From contig CAZUJL010000022.1 of NCBI GenBank assembly GCA_964620045.1, positions 8,712-72,711 of the forward strand: a DNA stretch of 64,000 bases, in the 5' to 3' direction. The translations under genes and the position numbers were made by a program. A model generated the notes under the pieces. The model searched no databases and was not told where the DNA came from. It saw nothing but the letters and a program-made list of their open reading frames with translations. Of the stretch, positions 24,512 through 32,626 are shown one piece after another (the first letter of the stretch is position 1; each line of letters starts with the position of its first letter). This stretch comes from VFKU01 sp964620045. Lineage in GTDB: Bacteria; Hydrogenedentota; Hydrogenedentia; Hydrogenedentales; GCA-2746185.

Positions 24512-25648
24512 ATGAAAATTTTTGTTCCGAGAGAGACCTTTCCGGGCGAAACCCGGGTGGCGCTGCTTCCCGCGACGGTCAAAAAGCTCGTGGGCGTCGG
24601 CGCGGAGGTATCCATTGAGCCCGGCCTTGGGCGCATCATCGGGATTGAGGATGCGGCGTACACCGAGGTGGGCGCGACGCTGAGCGATGCCACCGCGGGC
24701 CTGGGCAACGCGGACATCGTGGTGCGCCTGCGCCGGCCGGCGGCCGGTGATATCGCGCAGATGCGCGAGGGCGCCGTGGTTGTTGGCCTGCTCGACCCCT
24801 TCACGAATGCGGACGGGCTGCGCGCGCTGGCCGCGCGGAAGATCTCCGCGATTTCGATGGAAATGATTCCGCGCACGACGCTGGCGCAGAAAATGGACGT
24901 GCTCAGCTCGCAGGCAAACCTGGCGGGGTATGTGGCCGTGATTCTGGCGGCCGAGCGGCTGGATAAAGTGCTGCCGATGATGATGACGCCGGCGGGCACG
25001 ATCTCGCCGTCGAAGGTGTTCATCATCGGCGTCGGCGTGGCGGGTCTGCAGGCGATCGCGACGGCGCGGCGGCTTGGCGCGCGCGTGGAAGCATTCGACA
25101 CGCGGCCGGTGGTGGAAGAACAGGTGCAATCGCTCGGCGCGAAGTTCGTGAAGATTGATCTCGGCGAGACCGGCCAGACGGCGCAGGGCTACGCCAAAGA
25201 ACTCACGCCGGAACAGCAGGCCATGCAGCGCGCGGGCATGGCAAAGGCGTGCGCGCAGGCGGATATTGTGATCACGACGGCGCAGTTGTTCGGCAAACCC
25301 GCGCCGCGATTGGTGACGGCGGAGATGATCGCCGGCATGAAGCCGGGCAGCGTGGTCGTGGACCTCGCGGTCGAGAGCGGTGGCAATGTCGAAGGCTCGA
25401 AGCTCGACGAAGAAGTGCTTGTGAACGGCGTGCGCATCATCGGCCTTGGAAATCTTCCGGGGCATGTGGCGTCGGTGGCGAGCCAGATGTACTCCGCGAA
25501 CGTCGGCAGCTTGATCGAACATTTCTGGGACAAGACCGAGAAGCGCCTGCAGCTCAAGCTGGACGACGACATCATGAAGGGCGCGCTGGTGACGCACGGC
25601 GGCGAAATCGTGAATCCGATGCTGAAGGAACGCGTGGGCGCGGCCTGA
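24512..25648 (+). CDS. pntA: NAD(P) transhydrogenase alpha subunit part 1 (PntAA-like)
   Basis: A 378-residue protein of the alanine dehydrogenase/PntAA fold. The start MKIFVPRETFPGETRVALLP matches the family N-terminus; the NAD site GVGVAGLQAIATARRLGA is near residue 170. The C-terminus GGEIVNPML is also typical. It lacks the membrane segments of full PntA, so it corresponds to the separate soluble subunit that needs PntAB and PntB. Neither is nearby, so the partner genes are elsewhere or the protein has another role. Upstream reading frame exists but ATG 24512 matches the family start. Confidence 0.8.
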   Translation: MKIFVPRETFPGETRVALLPATVKKLVGVGAEVSIEPGLGRIIGIEDAAYTEVGATLSDATAGLGNADIVVRLRRPAAGDIAQMREGAVVVGLLDPFTNADGLRALAARKISAISMEMIPRTTLAQKMDVLSSQANLAGYVAVILAAERLDKVLPMMMTPAGTISPSKVFIIGVGVAGLQAIATARRLGARVEAFDTRPVVEEQVQSLGAKFVKIDLGETGQTAQGYAKELTPEQQAMQRAGMAKACAQADIVITTAQLFGKPAPRLVTAEMIAGMKPGSVVVDLAVESGGNVEGSKLDEEVLVNGVRIIGLGNLPGHVASVASQMYSANVGSLIEHFWDKTEKRLQLKLDDDIMKGALVTHGGEIVNPMLKERVGAA

Positions 25649-25653
25649 ACTAC

Positions 25654-25681
25654 AGGGCGACCACGGGGGGTCGCCCCTACT
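25654..25681. repeat. Hairpin repeat R3, copy 1
   Basis: AGGGCGACCACGGGGGGTCGCCCCTACT lies between the convergent pntAA and rimK genes. The GGGCGACC/GGTCGCCC stem could also stop transcription. The second copy is at 51292-51318. Confidence 0.7.
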
Positions 25682-26906
25682 TGTTTGGCGTGTCGTCGGT
25701 ACCCAGGTCGATCGCATCTTCGTCGAACAGTTCCGCCAGGGCCTGCGGCGAAGGTTCATCCGTGTGCGGTTCCTTCGGCGGCATCAGGGCGCGCAGTTCG
25801 CGCAACTCTCCGTAACACAACAGGACATCGCCCTCGCGCACGAGTTCGTCGCCTTTCGGGTTCGGAATGACCGCGCTCTTACGCGTAATGCTCATGACGT
25901 GAATGTTGCGCGCGGTGAGGTCGGTCTCGCGCAAGGCCTTGTTTGTGATCTGCGGGATATTGCGCACGGCGAATTCGGCGATGCCGTAGCCGCCGGTGAG
26001 GCGCAGGCGCTGGCGCAGATCGACTTCCGGCACGAGCACCTGCTGCTGGATGTCTTCGATGATCGCGCCCGCGATATCGGTCTGCGTGGTTTTTTCGATG
26101 CCTTCGAGACCGGGCGACGAGTTCACCTCGAGCACGCGCGGACCTTCGGTCGATTCGAGCATATCCACACCGGCCAGACGCAGGCCCATGATCTGCGTGG
26201 CGCGGATGGCGGTGGCCTCGTACGCGGGATCGAGTTGCACGGGCTCGGCCGTACCGCCGCGGTGCATGTTGCTGCGGAACTCGCCGGCCATGGCCTTGCG
26301 GCGCATCGCGGCGACGACCTTGTCCCCCACCACCAGCGCGCGGATGTCGCGCCCCCCACTTTCCTGCACGAACTTCTGGATGAGCACGTTCTGCCGCGCG
26401 AGTTGGAGCGTCTGGATGATGGCCTCGGCCATTTTGGTGGTCTCGGCGAGGATGACGCCGATCCCTTGTGTGCCTTCGAGCACCTTGATGATTACGGGCG
26501 GGCCGCCGAGGCGATCGATCGCGGCGAGGATTTCGTCGCGGTCACGCACGAAGGCGGTCGCGGGCAGGCCGACGTCGTATTTGCTGAGCACCTGCATGGC
26601 GCGGAGCTTGTCGCGCGAGCGCGCGATGGCGAGCGCGGGGTTGATGGTGTAGATGCCCATCTGCTCGAACTGCTGCACGAGGGCGAGACCGAAGAAGGTG
26701 ATGGACGCGCCGATGCGCGGGATGATGGCGTCGATGTGCGGCAGGCTGCGGTGGCGATAAAACAGTCCCGGCTTCTGGTGCTCGATCATGATGGAAAATT
26801 TCAGCGTATCGAGCACGCGGATTTCGTGGCCGCGCTGACGGGCGGCCTCGCGCAGACGCTTCACGCTGTACGAACGCGGGTTTCGGCTTAGGATGGCGAT
26901 TCTCAT
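25677..26906 (-). CDS. rimK: RimK-family ATP-grasp ligase fused to an RCK_C/TrkA_C domain
   Basis: A 409-residue protein. Residues 1-300 form the RimK ATP-grasp enzyme, with a start MRIAILSRNPRSYS, a GTQGIGV nucleotide loop, the IQKFVQESGGRDIRAL segment and the metal-binding VLEVNSSPGLEGIE. RimK adds glutamate to the C-terminus of ribosomal protein S6 or makes poly-glutamate. Residues about 310-380 form an RCK_C (TrkA_C) regulatory domain, ending with GDVLLCYGELRELRALMP. An acidic tail follows. The added domain suggests control by a small ligand. It lies 3 bp downstream of the retropepsin-like gene. Confidence 0.88.
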   Translation of the reverse strand: MRIAILSRNPRSYSVKRLREAARQRGHEIRVLDTLKFSIMIEHQKPGLFYRHRSLPHIDAIIPRIGASITFFGLALVQQFEQMGIYTINPALAIARSRDKLRAMQVLSKYDVGLPATAFVRDRDEILAAIDRLGGPPVIIKVLEGTQGIGVILAETTKMAEAIIQTLQLARQNVLIQKFVQESGGRDIRALVVGDKVVAAMRRKAMAGEFRSNMHRGGTAEPVQLDPAYEATAIRATQIMGLRLAGVDMLESTEGPRVLEVNSSPGLEGIEKTTQTDIAGAIIEDIQQQVLVPEVDLRQRLRLTGGYGIAEFAVRNIPQITNKALRETDLTARNIHVMSITRKSAVIPNPKGDELVREGDVLLCYGELRELRALMPPKEPHTDEPSPQALAELFDEDAIDLGTDDTPNK

Positions 26907-26909
26907 GGC

Positions 26910-27404
26910 TTATCTCTTGCGTTTGGTGAGTTTGCGGAGTTTTTTCTTGGGCGCGTGGACGCTGCGGTGCGAGACGTCCACGAGAAAATCATTGTCGAGC
27001 GCTTCGCGGCCGATCAACATGCGATAAATCATACGCTCGCGCGAGATGAGCGAGATTTCGATGTTTTTCTCGATCGGCCCGATGCGCACTTTTGTTTTGA
27101 CGAAGCAGCGTTCCGTGAAATGGCCGGTGCTGCTGCGCACATTGGCCCAGCGGGAGACGCGCGCGGTGACGCTTTTGCGCCGGTGCGAGTTTCGGCGCGA
27201 GAGGACCACGTCGAACCGCACGTGGTTTTCGGGCAAATGCTCGAGGTTTTCGACATGCAGCGCGCTCGTGCGCGCGCCGGTATCCACTTTGGCGTTCAAC
27301 GCGCGGATGCCCCAGGAAACGAAGTCCACGGGCTCCGACCAGCCGATGACGACACGATCATCGCCTTTGCCGTTGCTTTCGTTTTCGGTGGCGGCTTTCT
27401 TCAC
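26910..27404 (-). CDS. RimK-associated retropepsin-like protease (Zn_protease/PF05618 family)
   Basis: A 164-residue protein whose core AKVDTGARTSALH contains the DTG catalytic triad of a retropepsin-type aspartic fold. LLISRE and MLIGREAL segments follow, characteristic of the family historically called ATP-dependent zinc protease. Such genes commonly pair with rimK and are thought to remove added glutamates. Here it is directly upstream of rimK with 3 bp between, so add and trim activities would be made together. Confidence 0.85.
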   Translation of the reverse strand: MKKAATENESNGKGDDRVVIGWSEPVDFVSWGIRALNAKVDTGARTSALHVENLEHLPENHVRFDVVLSRRNSHRRKSVTARVSRWANVRSSTGHFTERCFVKTKVRIGPIEKNIEISLISRERMIYRMLIGREALDNDFLVDVSHRSVHAPKKKLRKLTKRKR

Positions 27405-27452
27405 GCGGCAATGTCCCCGATACGCGGGAGAATACCACAGGGCAGGACGCGC

Positions 27453-28892
27453 TCAGCGCTCGCCGGGCGCGTTGCGATAATCCAGCGGCGGCTTTTGATC
27501 GCGCTCGAGCATCGGCGCGTATTTCAGGTGCGCGGTGCGTTGCTCGAGTTCGGCCTTGGCCTTGGCGATCGCGTCGGCGTCGTGCGCGAGGTCCCACGCG
27601 GTTGCGGCGAGCGTGCGCGCGGCGAATTCCATGCCCTGGCGGCCGATGGTGGTGCCGCCGGCGGCGGTGGCCTGCCACGAATGCGCGGGCGTGCCCGGCA
27701 CCCAGCAGGCGGTGCGGAAGCCGACCGTGGGGACGACCCACGATACATCGCCGACGTCGGTGGAGCCTTTGTTCACGTCGCCTTCGCGCGCGAAGACCTG
27801 GCCGATGGTGTGCAACGCGACCGGCGCGTCGAGTGTTTTTTGGATGGTCTCGGCGAAGGCGCGCTCTTCGTCGTTGTAAGTGATGCTGACCAGCTCGCGC
27901 ATGTTGCGCAGCGTGACGTCGGTGAGCGCGTCGTTCGGAAGAATGTTGTAGGTGCCGCCGAGATTCTCGACTTCGAGCCGCGTCTCGGTGGCCATCGCGC
28001 CCGCCTGCGCGCAGAGCAGCAGGCGGCGAAAGAGATCGTATACGACGGCGGCGTCGGGATGGCGCACGTAGTAATAGGCCTCCGCGAAATCCGGCACGAC
28101 GTTCGGCGCTTCGCCGCCGGCGGTGATCACGTGGTGGATGCGCGTGTAGTCCGGCGTGTGTTCGCGCAGCAGTTCGGAGGCGTGCACCATGAGTTCGACG
28201 GCGTCGAGCGCGGAACGGCCCTGCTCCGGCGCGCCGGCGGCATGGGCGCTTTTGCCATAGAACCGGAATTTTGCGGAGATGCGCGCCATGTTGGTCGGAT
28301 CGCCGGCGGTGTTGCGATCGCTTGGGTGCCAGTGCAGCACGACGTCGCAATCCGCGAACAAACCCGCGCGCACCATGAACACCTTGGCGGCGCCGCCTTC
28401 CTCGGCGGGCGTGCCGTAAAAGCGGATCGTGCCGGGAAGTTCGCCGGCTTTTACTTGGTCGGCGAGCGCGAGCGCGGCGAGCATTGAGGCGACGCCAAAC
28501 AGGTGATGTCCGCACCCTTGGCCGTAGCCCGTTCCGGGGCGGGGCGTCTGCACGGGGACGGCTTCCTGTGCGAGACCAGGCAGCGCGTCGAACTCGCCGA
28601 GGATTCCGATGACGGGGTGGCCGGAACCGATGGTGGCGGTGAAGGCGGTGGGAATGTCGGCGACGCCGCGCTCCAGCGTGAAGCCGGCGGATTCGAGTGT
28701 GCTTGCGAGGAGCGCGGAGGATTTTATTTCCTGATAGCCCGGCTCGGCCCAGTCCCAGATTTTCAGCGCGGACTGCCAGCCTTCTTCGAGACGCGCGTCG
28801 ATTGCCGTGTTCAGCGCATTTTTATCGGCCTGCGCCAGCGCGGGCGCAGCCAAGATCAGCATGATGAGCAAACGATAAACAAACTGGATCAT
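27453..28892 (-). CDS. Exported M20-family amidohydrolase (AbgB-like)
   Basis: A 479-residue protein with a signal peptide (1-20, ending ALA). Metal-site motifs of M20 amidohydrolases are present: GEFDALPG near residue 98, GCGHH near 130 and EEGGAAKVFM near 165. These are followed by the dimerisation domain starting SAKFRFYGKSAHAAG. It most resembles AbgB, which cleaves p-aminobenzoyl-glutamate. The enzyme is unusual in being exported. It should hydrolyse an N-acyl amino acid or small peptide in the periplasm. It is divergent from the DtxR-like regulator. Confidence 0.85.
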   Translation of the reverse strand: MIQFVYRLLIMLILAAPALAQADKNALNTAIDARLEEGWQSALKIWDWAEPGYQEIKSSALLASTLESAGFTLERGVADIPTAFTATIGSGHPVIGILGEFDALPGLAQEAVPVQTPRPGTGYGQGCGHHLFGVASMLAALALADQVKAGELPGTIRFYGTPAEEGGAAKVFMVRAGLFADCDVVLHWHPSDRNTAGDPTNMARISAKFRFYGKSAHAAGAPEQGRSALDAVELMVHASELLREHTPDYTRIHHVITAGGEAPNVVPDFAEAYYYVRHPDAAVVYDLFRRLLLCAQAGAMATETRLEVENLGGTYNILPNDALTDVTLRNMRELVSITYNDEERAFAETIQKTLDAPVALHTIGQVFAREGDVNKGSTDVGDVSWVVPTVGFRTACWVPGTPAHSWQATAAGGTTIGRQGMEFAARTLAATAWDLAHDADAIAKAKAELEQRTAHLKYAPMLERDQKPPLDYRNAPGER

Positions 28893-28962
28893 TGAAGACC
28901 TTTCCTAATTCGCATTGAAAAACTATAGCAAACGGAACACGGCAGCATTTAAAGCGGCGGAA

Positions 28963-28983
28963 TTTCACGAAAGCCTCGTGAAA
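28963..28983. promoter_or_regulatory. Inverted repeat in the divergent intergenic region, possible operator
   Basis: TTTCACGA-AAGCC-TCGTGAAA is a perfect 8-bp inverted repeat between the divergent M20 and DtxR-type genes. No T-tract follows, so an operator is more likely than a terminator. A second weaker dyad TCAAC-TTAG-GTTGA is at 28997-29010. Confidence 0.4.
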
Positions 28984-29078
28984 TGTTTAACCGCAGTCAA
29001 CTTAGGTTGATTACCTTCCAGGCTTCCACTAGAATGACGTTGCTGTGTTTCTGCGGGCACAGCGCGTGGGAGGCACGC

Positions 29079-29669
29079 ATGACGAAAAGTATCAACGATT
29101 CCGCGTACTGGCGCGAGTTCGAAAAAAACGAGCTCACCCATTCCGCGGCGCACTATTTGATGGCGATCGACGCACTGCGCGAGGAGCTTGGCTACGCGCG
29201 CGTGACGGACGTGGCGGAAAAGCTCGAAGTGTCGCGCGGCGCGGCGTCGATGTTCATCACCCAGCTCAAGAAGCGCGGCTGGGTGAAGGAAGATCCGAAC
29301 CGTTTTCTGTTGCTCACCGATCGCGGCGACGCGGTGGTGAATCTGGTCGAGCATAACTTCCGCATCGTGTCCCGCTTCTTCCAGGATTTCCTGCAAGTCG
29401 ACAAGGACACGGCCTTTGGAGACGCCTGCAAAATTGAGCATCTGCTGAGCCTGGAAACGGGCAAGCGCATGCTGGGGCTGATGCACTTCATCGAGAGCAA
29501 TCCCAAGCTCAAGGCGCAGATGGACGAAGTTCTTGCCTCCGGCAAGAACCAGCGCGAAGACATCGACGGTTGCCCCATCTGCGACGGCACGATGGAAGCC
29601 GAGCCCGTGGAGCCGACGCCCGCGCACCGCAGCGGCGGCCGCTCGCGCACGACGAAGGCCAAGCAGTAA
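29079..29669 (+). CDS. DtxR/MntR-family metal-dependent transcriptional regulator
   Basis: A 196-residue protein. The N-terminal winged helix (about 10-75) contains VTDVAEKLEVSRGAASMFITQLKK-type sequence. The dimerisation helix carries DACKIEHLLS, giving C, E and H at the spacing of DtxR ligands C102, E105 and H106. The position of DtxR M10 is occupied by histidine. The C-terminus has a CPICDG pair of cysteines and a basic tail instead of an SH3 domain. ATG 29079 follows GGGAGG; earlier ATGs in frame lack a site. It should repress genes when iron or manganese is present. Confidence 0.85.
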   Translation: MTKSINDSAYWREFEKNELTHSAAHYLMAIDALREELGYARVTDVAEKLEVSRGAASMFITQLKKRGWVKEDPNRFLLLTDRGDAVVNLVEHNFRIVSRFFQDFLQVDKDTAFGDACKIEHLLSLETGKRMLGLMHFIESNPKLKAQMDEVLASGKNQREDIDGCPICDGTMEAEPVEPTPAHRSGGRSRTTKAKQ

Positions 29670-29756
29670 CACCTGCGCCGCTTCCGAGAAGGCTGCTATG
29701 CTAGGGGTTTGGCCGCGCCCTGCGCGGACCTATTCATCCGGGAGGCATCGCACGCC

Positions 29757-31028
29757 ATGTCTGATTTGTCATCGCTGGGCCGCCGCAATTTTCTGAAGAC
29801 GGGCGTGGCTGCGGCCGGCGCGGCGGCGTTGAGCGCGAAGAGTTATGCGCGCGTGATCGGCGCGAATGATCGCTTGAATGCGGGGATGATTGGCTGCGGC
29901 GGGATGGCGGGCAGCCACCTTGGCACGCTGCTGGCGCTGAATCTGGAAGACAACGTGTCGGTGCGCGTGGCGTGCGACGTGAATCCTGAGCGCGCGGCGT
30001 CATTCCGCGATCGCATTGTGTCCTCCGGCCAGGAAGCGCGGGCGTCCAACCACTACCAGGACGTGCTGGCGGATCCGGAGATCGACTATGTCGTGATCGC
30101 GACACCGGAGCACACGCACCATTACCTCGCGATGGCGTCGCTCGAAGCCGGCAAGCATGTCTATTGCGAGAAGCCGTTGTGCTACGACATCCGCGAGGCT
30201 AAGGAAGTCGTCGCAAAGGCGGCGTCGACCGGATTGAAGTTGCAGGTGGGTGTGCAGGGCATGGCGGACGACAGCTATTCGTCGGCGCAGGACGCGATCC
30301 GCGCGGGGAAAATCGGCAAGGTCGTGCAGGCACAGATCGACTACGTGCGCAATCATGAGCCGGGCCGCGGACCGTGGCGCCGCGCGGACGTTACCGATGC
30401 GACGCCGATGCCGCAGGGACTTGATTGGGAAGCCTGGCTGTATCCACGTGCGCCGCGCGCGTGGGAACCGCACCACTACTTCGAGTGGCGGTGCTACCGC
30501 GACTACTCGGGCGGCATCGCGACGGATCTATTTGTGCACCGCGTGACGCGTATTATTCGCGCGTGTGGACTGAGCTTCCCTTCGCGCGCGATCGGCATGG
30601 GCGGGATTTACACATGGGACGACGGCCGCGATCTGCCGGACAGCATGGAGATGCTGCTGGAGTATCCGGCGGTGGCGGGCATCACGGACGGCATGACGGT
30701 GCATCTGCTGGGCACGATGGCGAACGAAAAACAGAACCCGCACTGCATTCGCGGCAAGGACGGCACGCTGACCTTCACACCGACGGGCTGGGAGATTGCG
30801 CTGGAGAAGGGCGGCCGCGTGATCGAGCAGCACAAGAAAACCGGCGGCGAGGATTTGGTGCCGCACCACAAAAACCACCATGCGTCCATCCGCACCGGCG
30901 CGCCGCTGAACTGCCCGCCGGAGCTCGGCTTGTACGGTGTGGTGGCGTCGCGCATGGGCAATCTGGCGTGGTTCCAGCGCAAATTGGTGGCATGGGACGC
31001 GGATAAGCAGACGGTGGTGGCGTCTTAA
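29757..31028 (+). CDS. Tat-exported Gfo/Idh/MocA family oxidoreductase
   Basis: A 423-residue protein with a twin-arginine signal (GRRNFLKTGVAAAGAAALS, residues 7-25). A Rossmann domain with MIGCGGMAG follows, then DVLADPEIDYVVIATPEHTH and the conserved EKPLCYDI lysine-proline motif. The C-terminal domain holds the substrate pocket. The family oxidises or epimerises sugars and cyclitols with tightly bound NAD(P). Tat export of the folded, cofactor-loaded enzyme is common in Planctomycetes and relatives. GGGAGG precedes ATG 29757. Confidence 0.88.
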   Translation: MSDLSSLGRRNFLKTGVAAAGAAALSAKSYARVIGANDRLNAGMIGCGGMAGSHLGTLLALNLEDNVSVRVACDVNPERAASFRDRIVSSGQEARASNHYQDVLADPEIDYVVIATPEHTHHYLAMASLEAGKHVYCEKPLCYDIREAKEVVAKAASTGLKLQVGVQGMADDSYSSAQDAIRAGKIGKVVQAQIDYVRNHEPGRGPWRRADVTDATPMPQGLDWEAWLYPRAPRAWEPHHYFEWRCYRDYSGGIATDLFVHRVTRIIRACGLSFPSRAIGMGGIYTWDDGRDLPDSMEMLLEYPAVAGITDGMTVHLLGTMANEKQNPHCIRGKDGTLTFTPTGWEIALEKGGRVIEQHKKTGGEDLVPHHKNHHASIRTGAPLNCPPELGLYGVVASRMGNLAWFQRKLVAWDADKQTVVAS

Positions 31029-31088
31029 TCCGCTCCGAAAACGCCTCGATCCGCTTACAAATGCGTTGTTTGGCAACTAGATATTAAT

Positions 31089-31123
31089 ATGACAACGTAA
31101 GCGGACGTTTAGTATACTAAACG
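31089..31123 (+). promoter_or_regulatory. Promoter with operator palindrome upstream of pilin-like gene 1
   Basis: ATGACA (31089-31094), 18 bases, TATACT (31113-31118). The -10 is the centre of a perfect 18-bp palindrome CGTTTAGTATACTAAACG (31106-31123), the arrangement expected of a repressor site. TTTAG-N4-CTAAA resembles DtxR-family operators. Confidence 0.6.
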
Positions 31124-31174
31124 CCTCGTATACCTTCGTTAACCATTTCCCTTATGTTGCAAGGAGCTTGAGGC

Positions 31175-32152
31175 ATGTCTTCCCGTTCTGCATCCGGCCG
31201 TCGTGGCGGCTTCACTCTCATCGAGTTGCTGGTTGTGATCGCGATCATCGGCATCTTGGCCTCGATTCTGTTGCCGGCGCTGGCGCGGGCCCGCGAGGCG
31301 GCGCGCCGCGCGAGCTGCGCGAACAATCTGAAGCAGATCGGGTTGTCGCTGAAGATGTACGCGAGCGAGACGCGCGGCGAGCGCTTCCCGCGGCTGCAGG
31401 GTACGAATTGCGAGCCGGAGATTCTGCCGTCGTACAACTGGATGTTCGATGTGCAGACGGTGTACCCGGAGTATTTGCCGGATCTGAACGTGATGGTGTG
31501 CCCGAGCGCGCTGGGCGGCGCGGATGCCGTTGCGCGGTGGGACAAGGGCGAGAACTACAATCCGAATTGGGAAGAAGCGTCGAACCCCGTGCTGGGCGTC
31601 TCCAATGACGGCAAGGTGACCGGGTGCGAAGTGCTGGCGGAGCCGTATTTCTACTACGGGTGGACGCTGTACCGCAGCCAGTTCCAGACCGAAGAGGACG
31701 TCGAGATCCTTGAGGAAGCGCTGCACTTTGAGTTTGAAGAAGAAGTGGAAGACGAAGCGATGATCACGAACGACATCGACGAGTTGAAGGAATTCCTCGA
31801 CGAAGACATGCACCTCGAAACCTCGGAGGGCGTGATTGAACCGATCGACGGGAAGGACCATCTGCTGCGCTTGCGCGAAGGCATTGAGCGCATCTTCATT
31901 ACCGACATCAACAACCCGGGCGCGTCGGCGCAGGCGGCCTCGGATATTGTGGTGATGCACGACTCGATCGAAGAAAACCCCAACGACTTTAACCATGTGC
32001 CGGGCGGCGTGAATGTGCTGTACCTTGACGGCCACGTGAACTTTGAGAAGTGGGTGCCGAACGGCGCCGGCAACTACGGCGCGCCGTTCCCCGTGAATGC
32101 GGCGGCGCTGGAGCTGCACGAAATCGGCGAAGGCGAAGAAGAGGAAGAATAA
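31175..32152 (+). CDS. PulG-like protein with type IV prepilin N-terminus (pilin-like 1)
   Basis: A 325-residue protein with the prepilin processing site G-FTLIELLVVIAIIGILASILLPAL at residues 11-37, cleaved after glycine by prepilin peptidase. NNLKQIGLSLKMYA follows the helix. The C-terminal VNVLYLDGHV corresponds to the DG motif of the large Planctomycetes/Lentisphaerae pseudopilin family. Residues about 180-225 are strongly acidic, and so is the tail (GEGEEEEE). It is expected on the cell surface or in a pseudopilus. It is about 60% similar by eye to the gene at 32627. Confidence 0.88.
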   Translation: MSSRSASGRRGGFTLIELLVVIAIIGILASILLPALARAREAARRASCANNLKQIGLSLKMYASETRGERFPRLQGTNCEPEILPSYNWMFDVQTVYPEYLPDLNVMVCPSALGGADAVARWDKGENYNPNWEEASNPVLGVSNDGKVTGCEVLAEPYFYYGWTLYRSQFQTEEDVEILEEALHFEFEEEVEDEAMITNDIDELKEFLDEDMHLETSEGVIEPIDGKDHLLRLREGIERIFITDINNPGASAQAASDIVVMHDSIEENPNDFNHVPGGVNVLYLDGHVNFEKWVPNGAGNYGAPFPVNAAALELHEIGEGEEEEE

Positions 32153-32209
32153 GGCCTCGCGGTTGACGGTTTTTCCGGTCTCTGGTAGCCTTTTGGCGGG
32201 AGATTGGCT

Positions 32210-32506
32210 GTGATTCGTCGCGAATATCGGCGATGGGTGCTGTTTGCCGCGCTATTGCTCGCAGTGGGCTTTGCGCACGGCGCGGTGCCGCATTCGCACG
32301 ATTCCGGCGATCCTGGCCATGGGCCGGCCCCCTGCTCCATTTGCGCGAGCGGCTCGGCCTATTTCGTCGCGGCGTCCGCCCCGACGGCCTCCCTCCTGCC
32401 GCCGCCCGCGGCGCCGGTGCTTGTCCTCTCCGAGGTCGCGCCGGATTGCGCCGCGCCGGATGCGCCTTGGTCTCCGCGCGCGCCTCCATCTGAAGTCCTC
32501 AGCTAA
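32210..32506 (+). CDS. Small exported protein, DUF2946-like
   Basis: About 98 residues: a basic N-terminus, a membrane or signal helix (about 10-25), then HSHDSG and HGPAPCSICASGSA, a His/Cys cluster like that of DUF2946 proteins associated with metals. The tail is proline-rich. GGGAG precedes the GTG at 32210. It lies between two pilin-like paralogues. Confidence 0.55.
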   Translation: MIRREYRRWVLFAALLLAVGFAHGAVPHSHDSGDPGHGPAPCSICASGSAYFVAASAPTASLLPPPAAPVLVLSEVAPDCAAPDAPWSPRAPPSEVLS

Positions 32507-32626
32507 CTCCATCCCGTTCCAAAACCGCTGACGCCCGGTGTGTGTGCACACACGGGCCGGCTGGCCGTAACTCCGGCGCATTGCGTCGCCGCGCGGCCCA
32601 GCCTGGACTTCAACAGGAGCCATACC

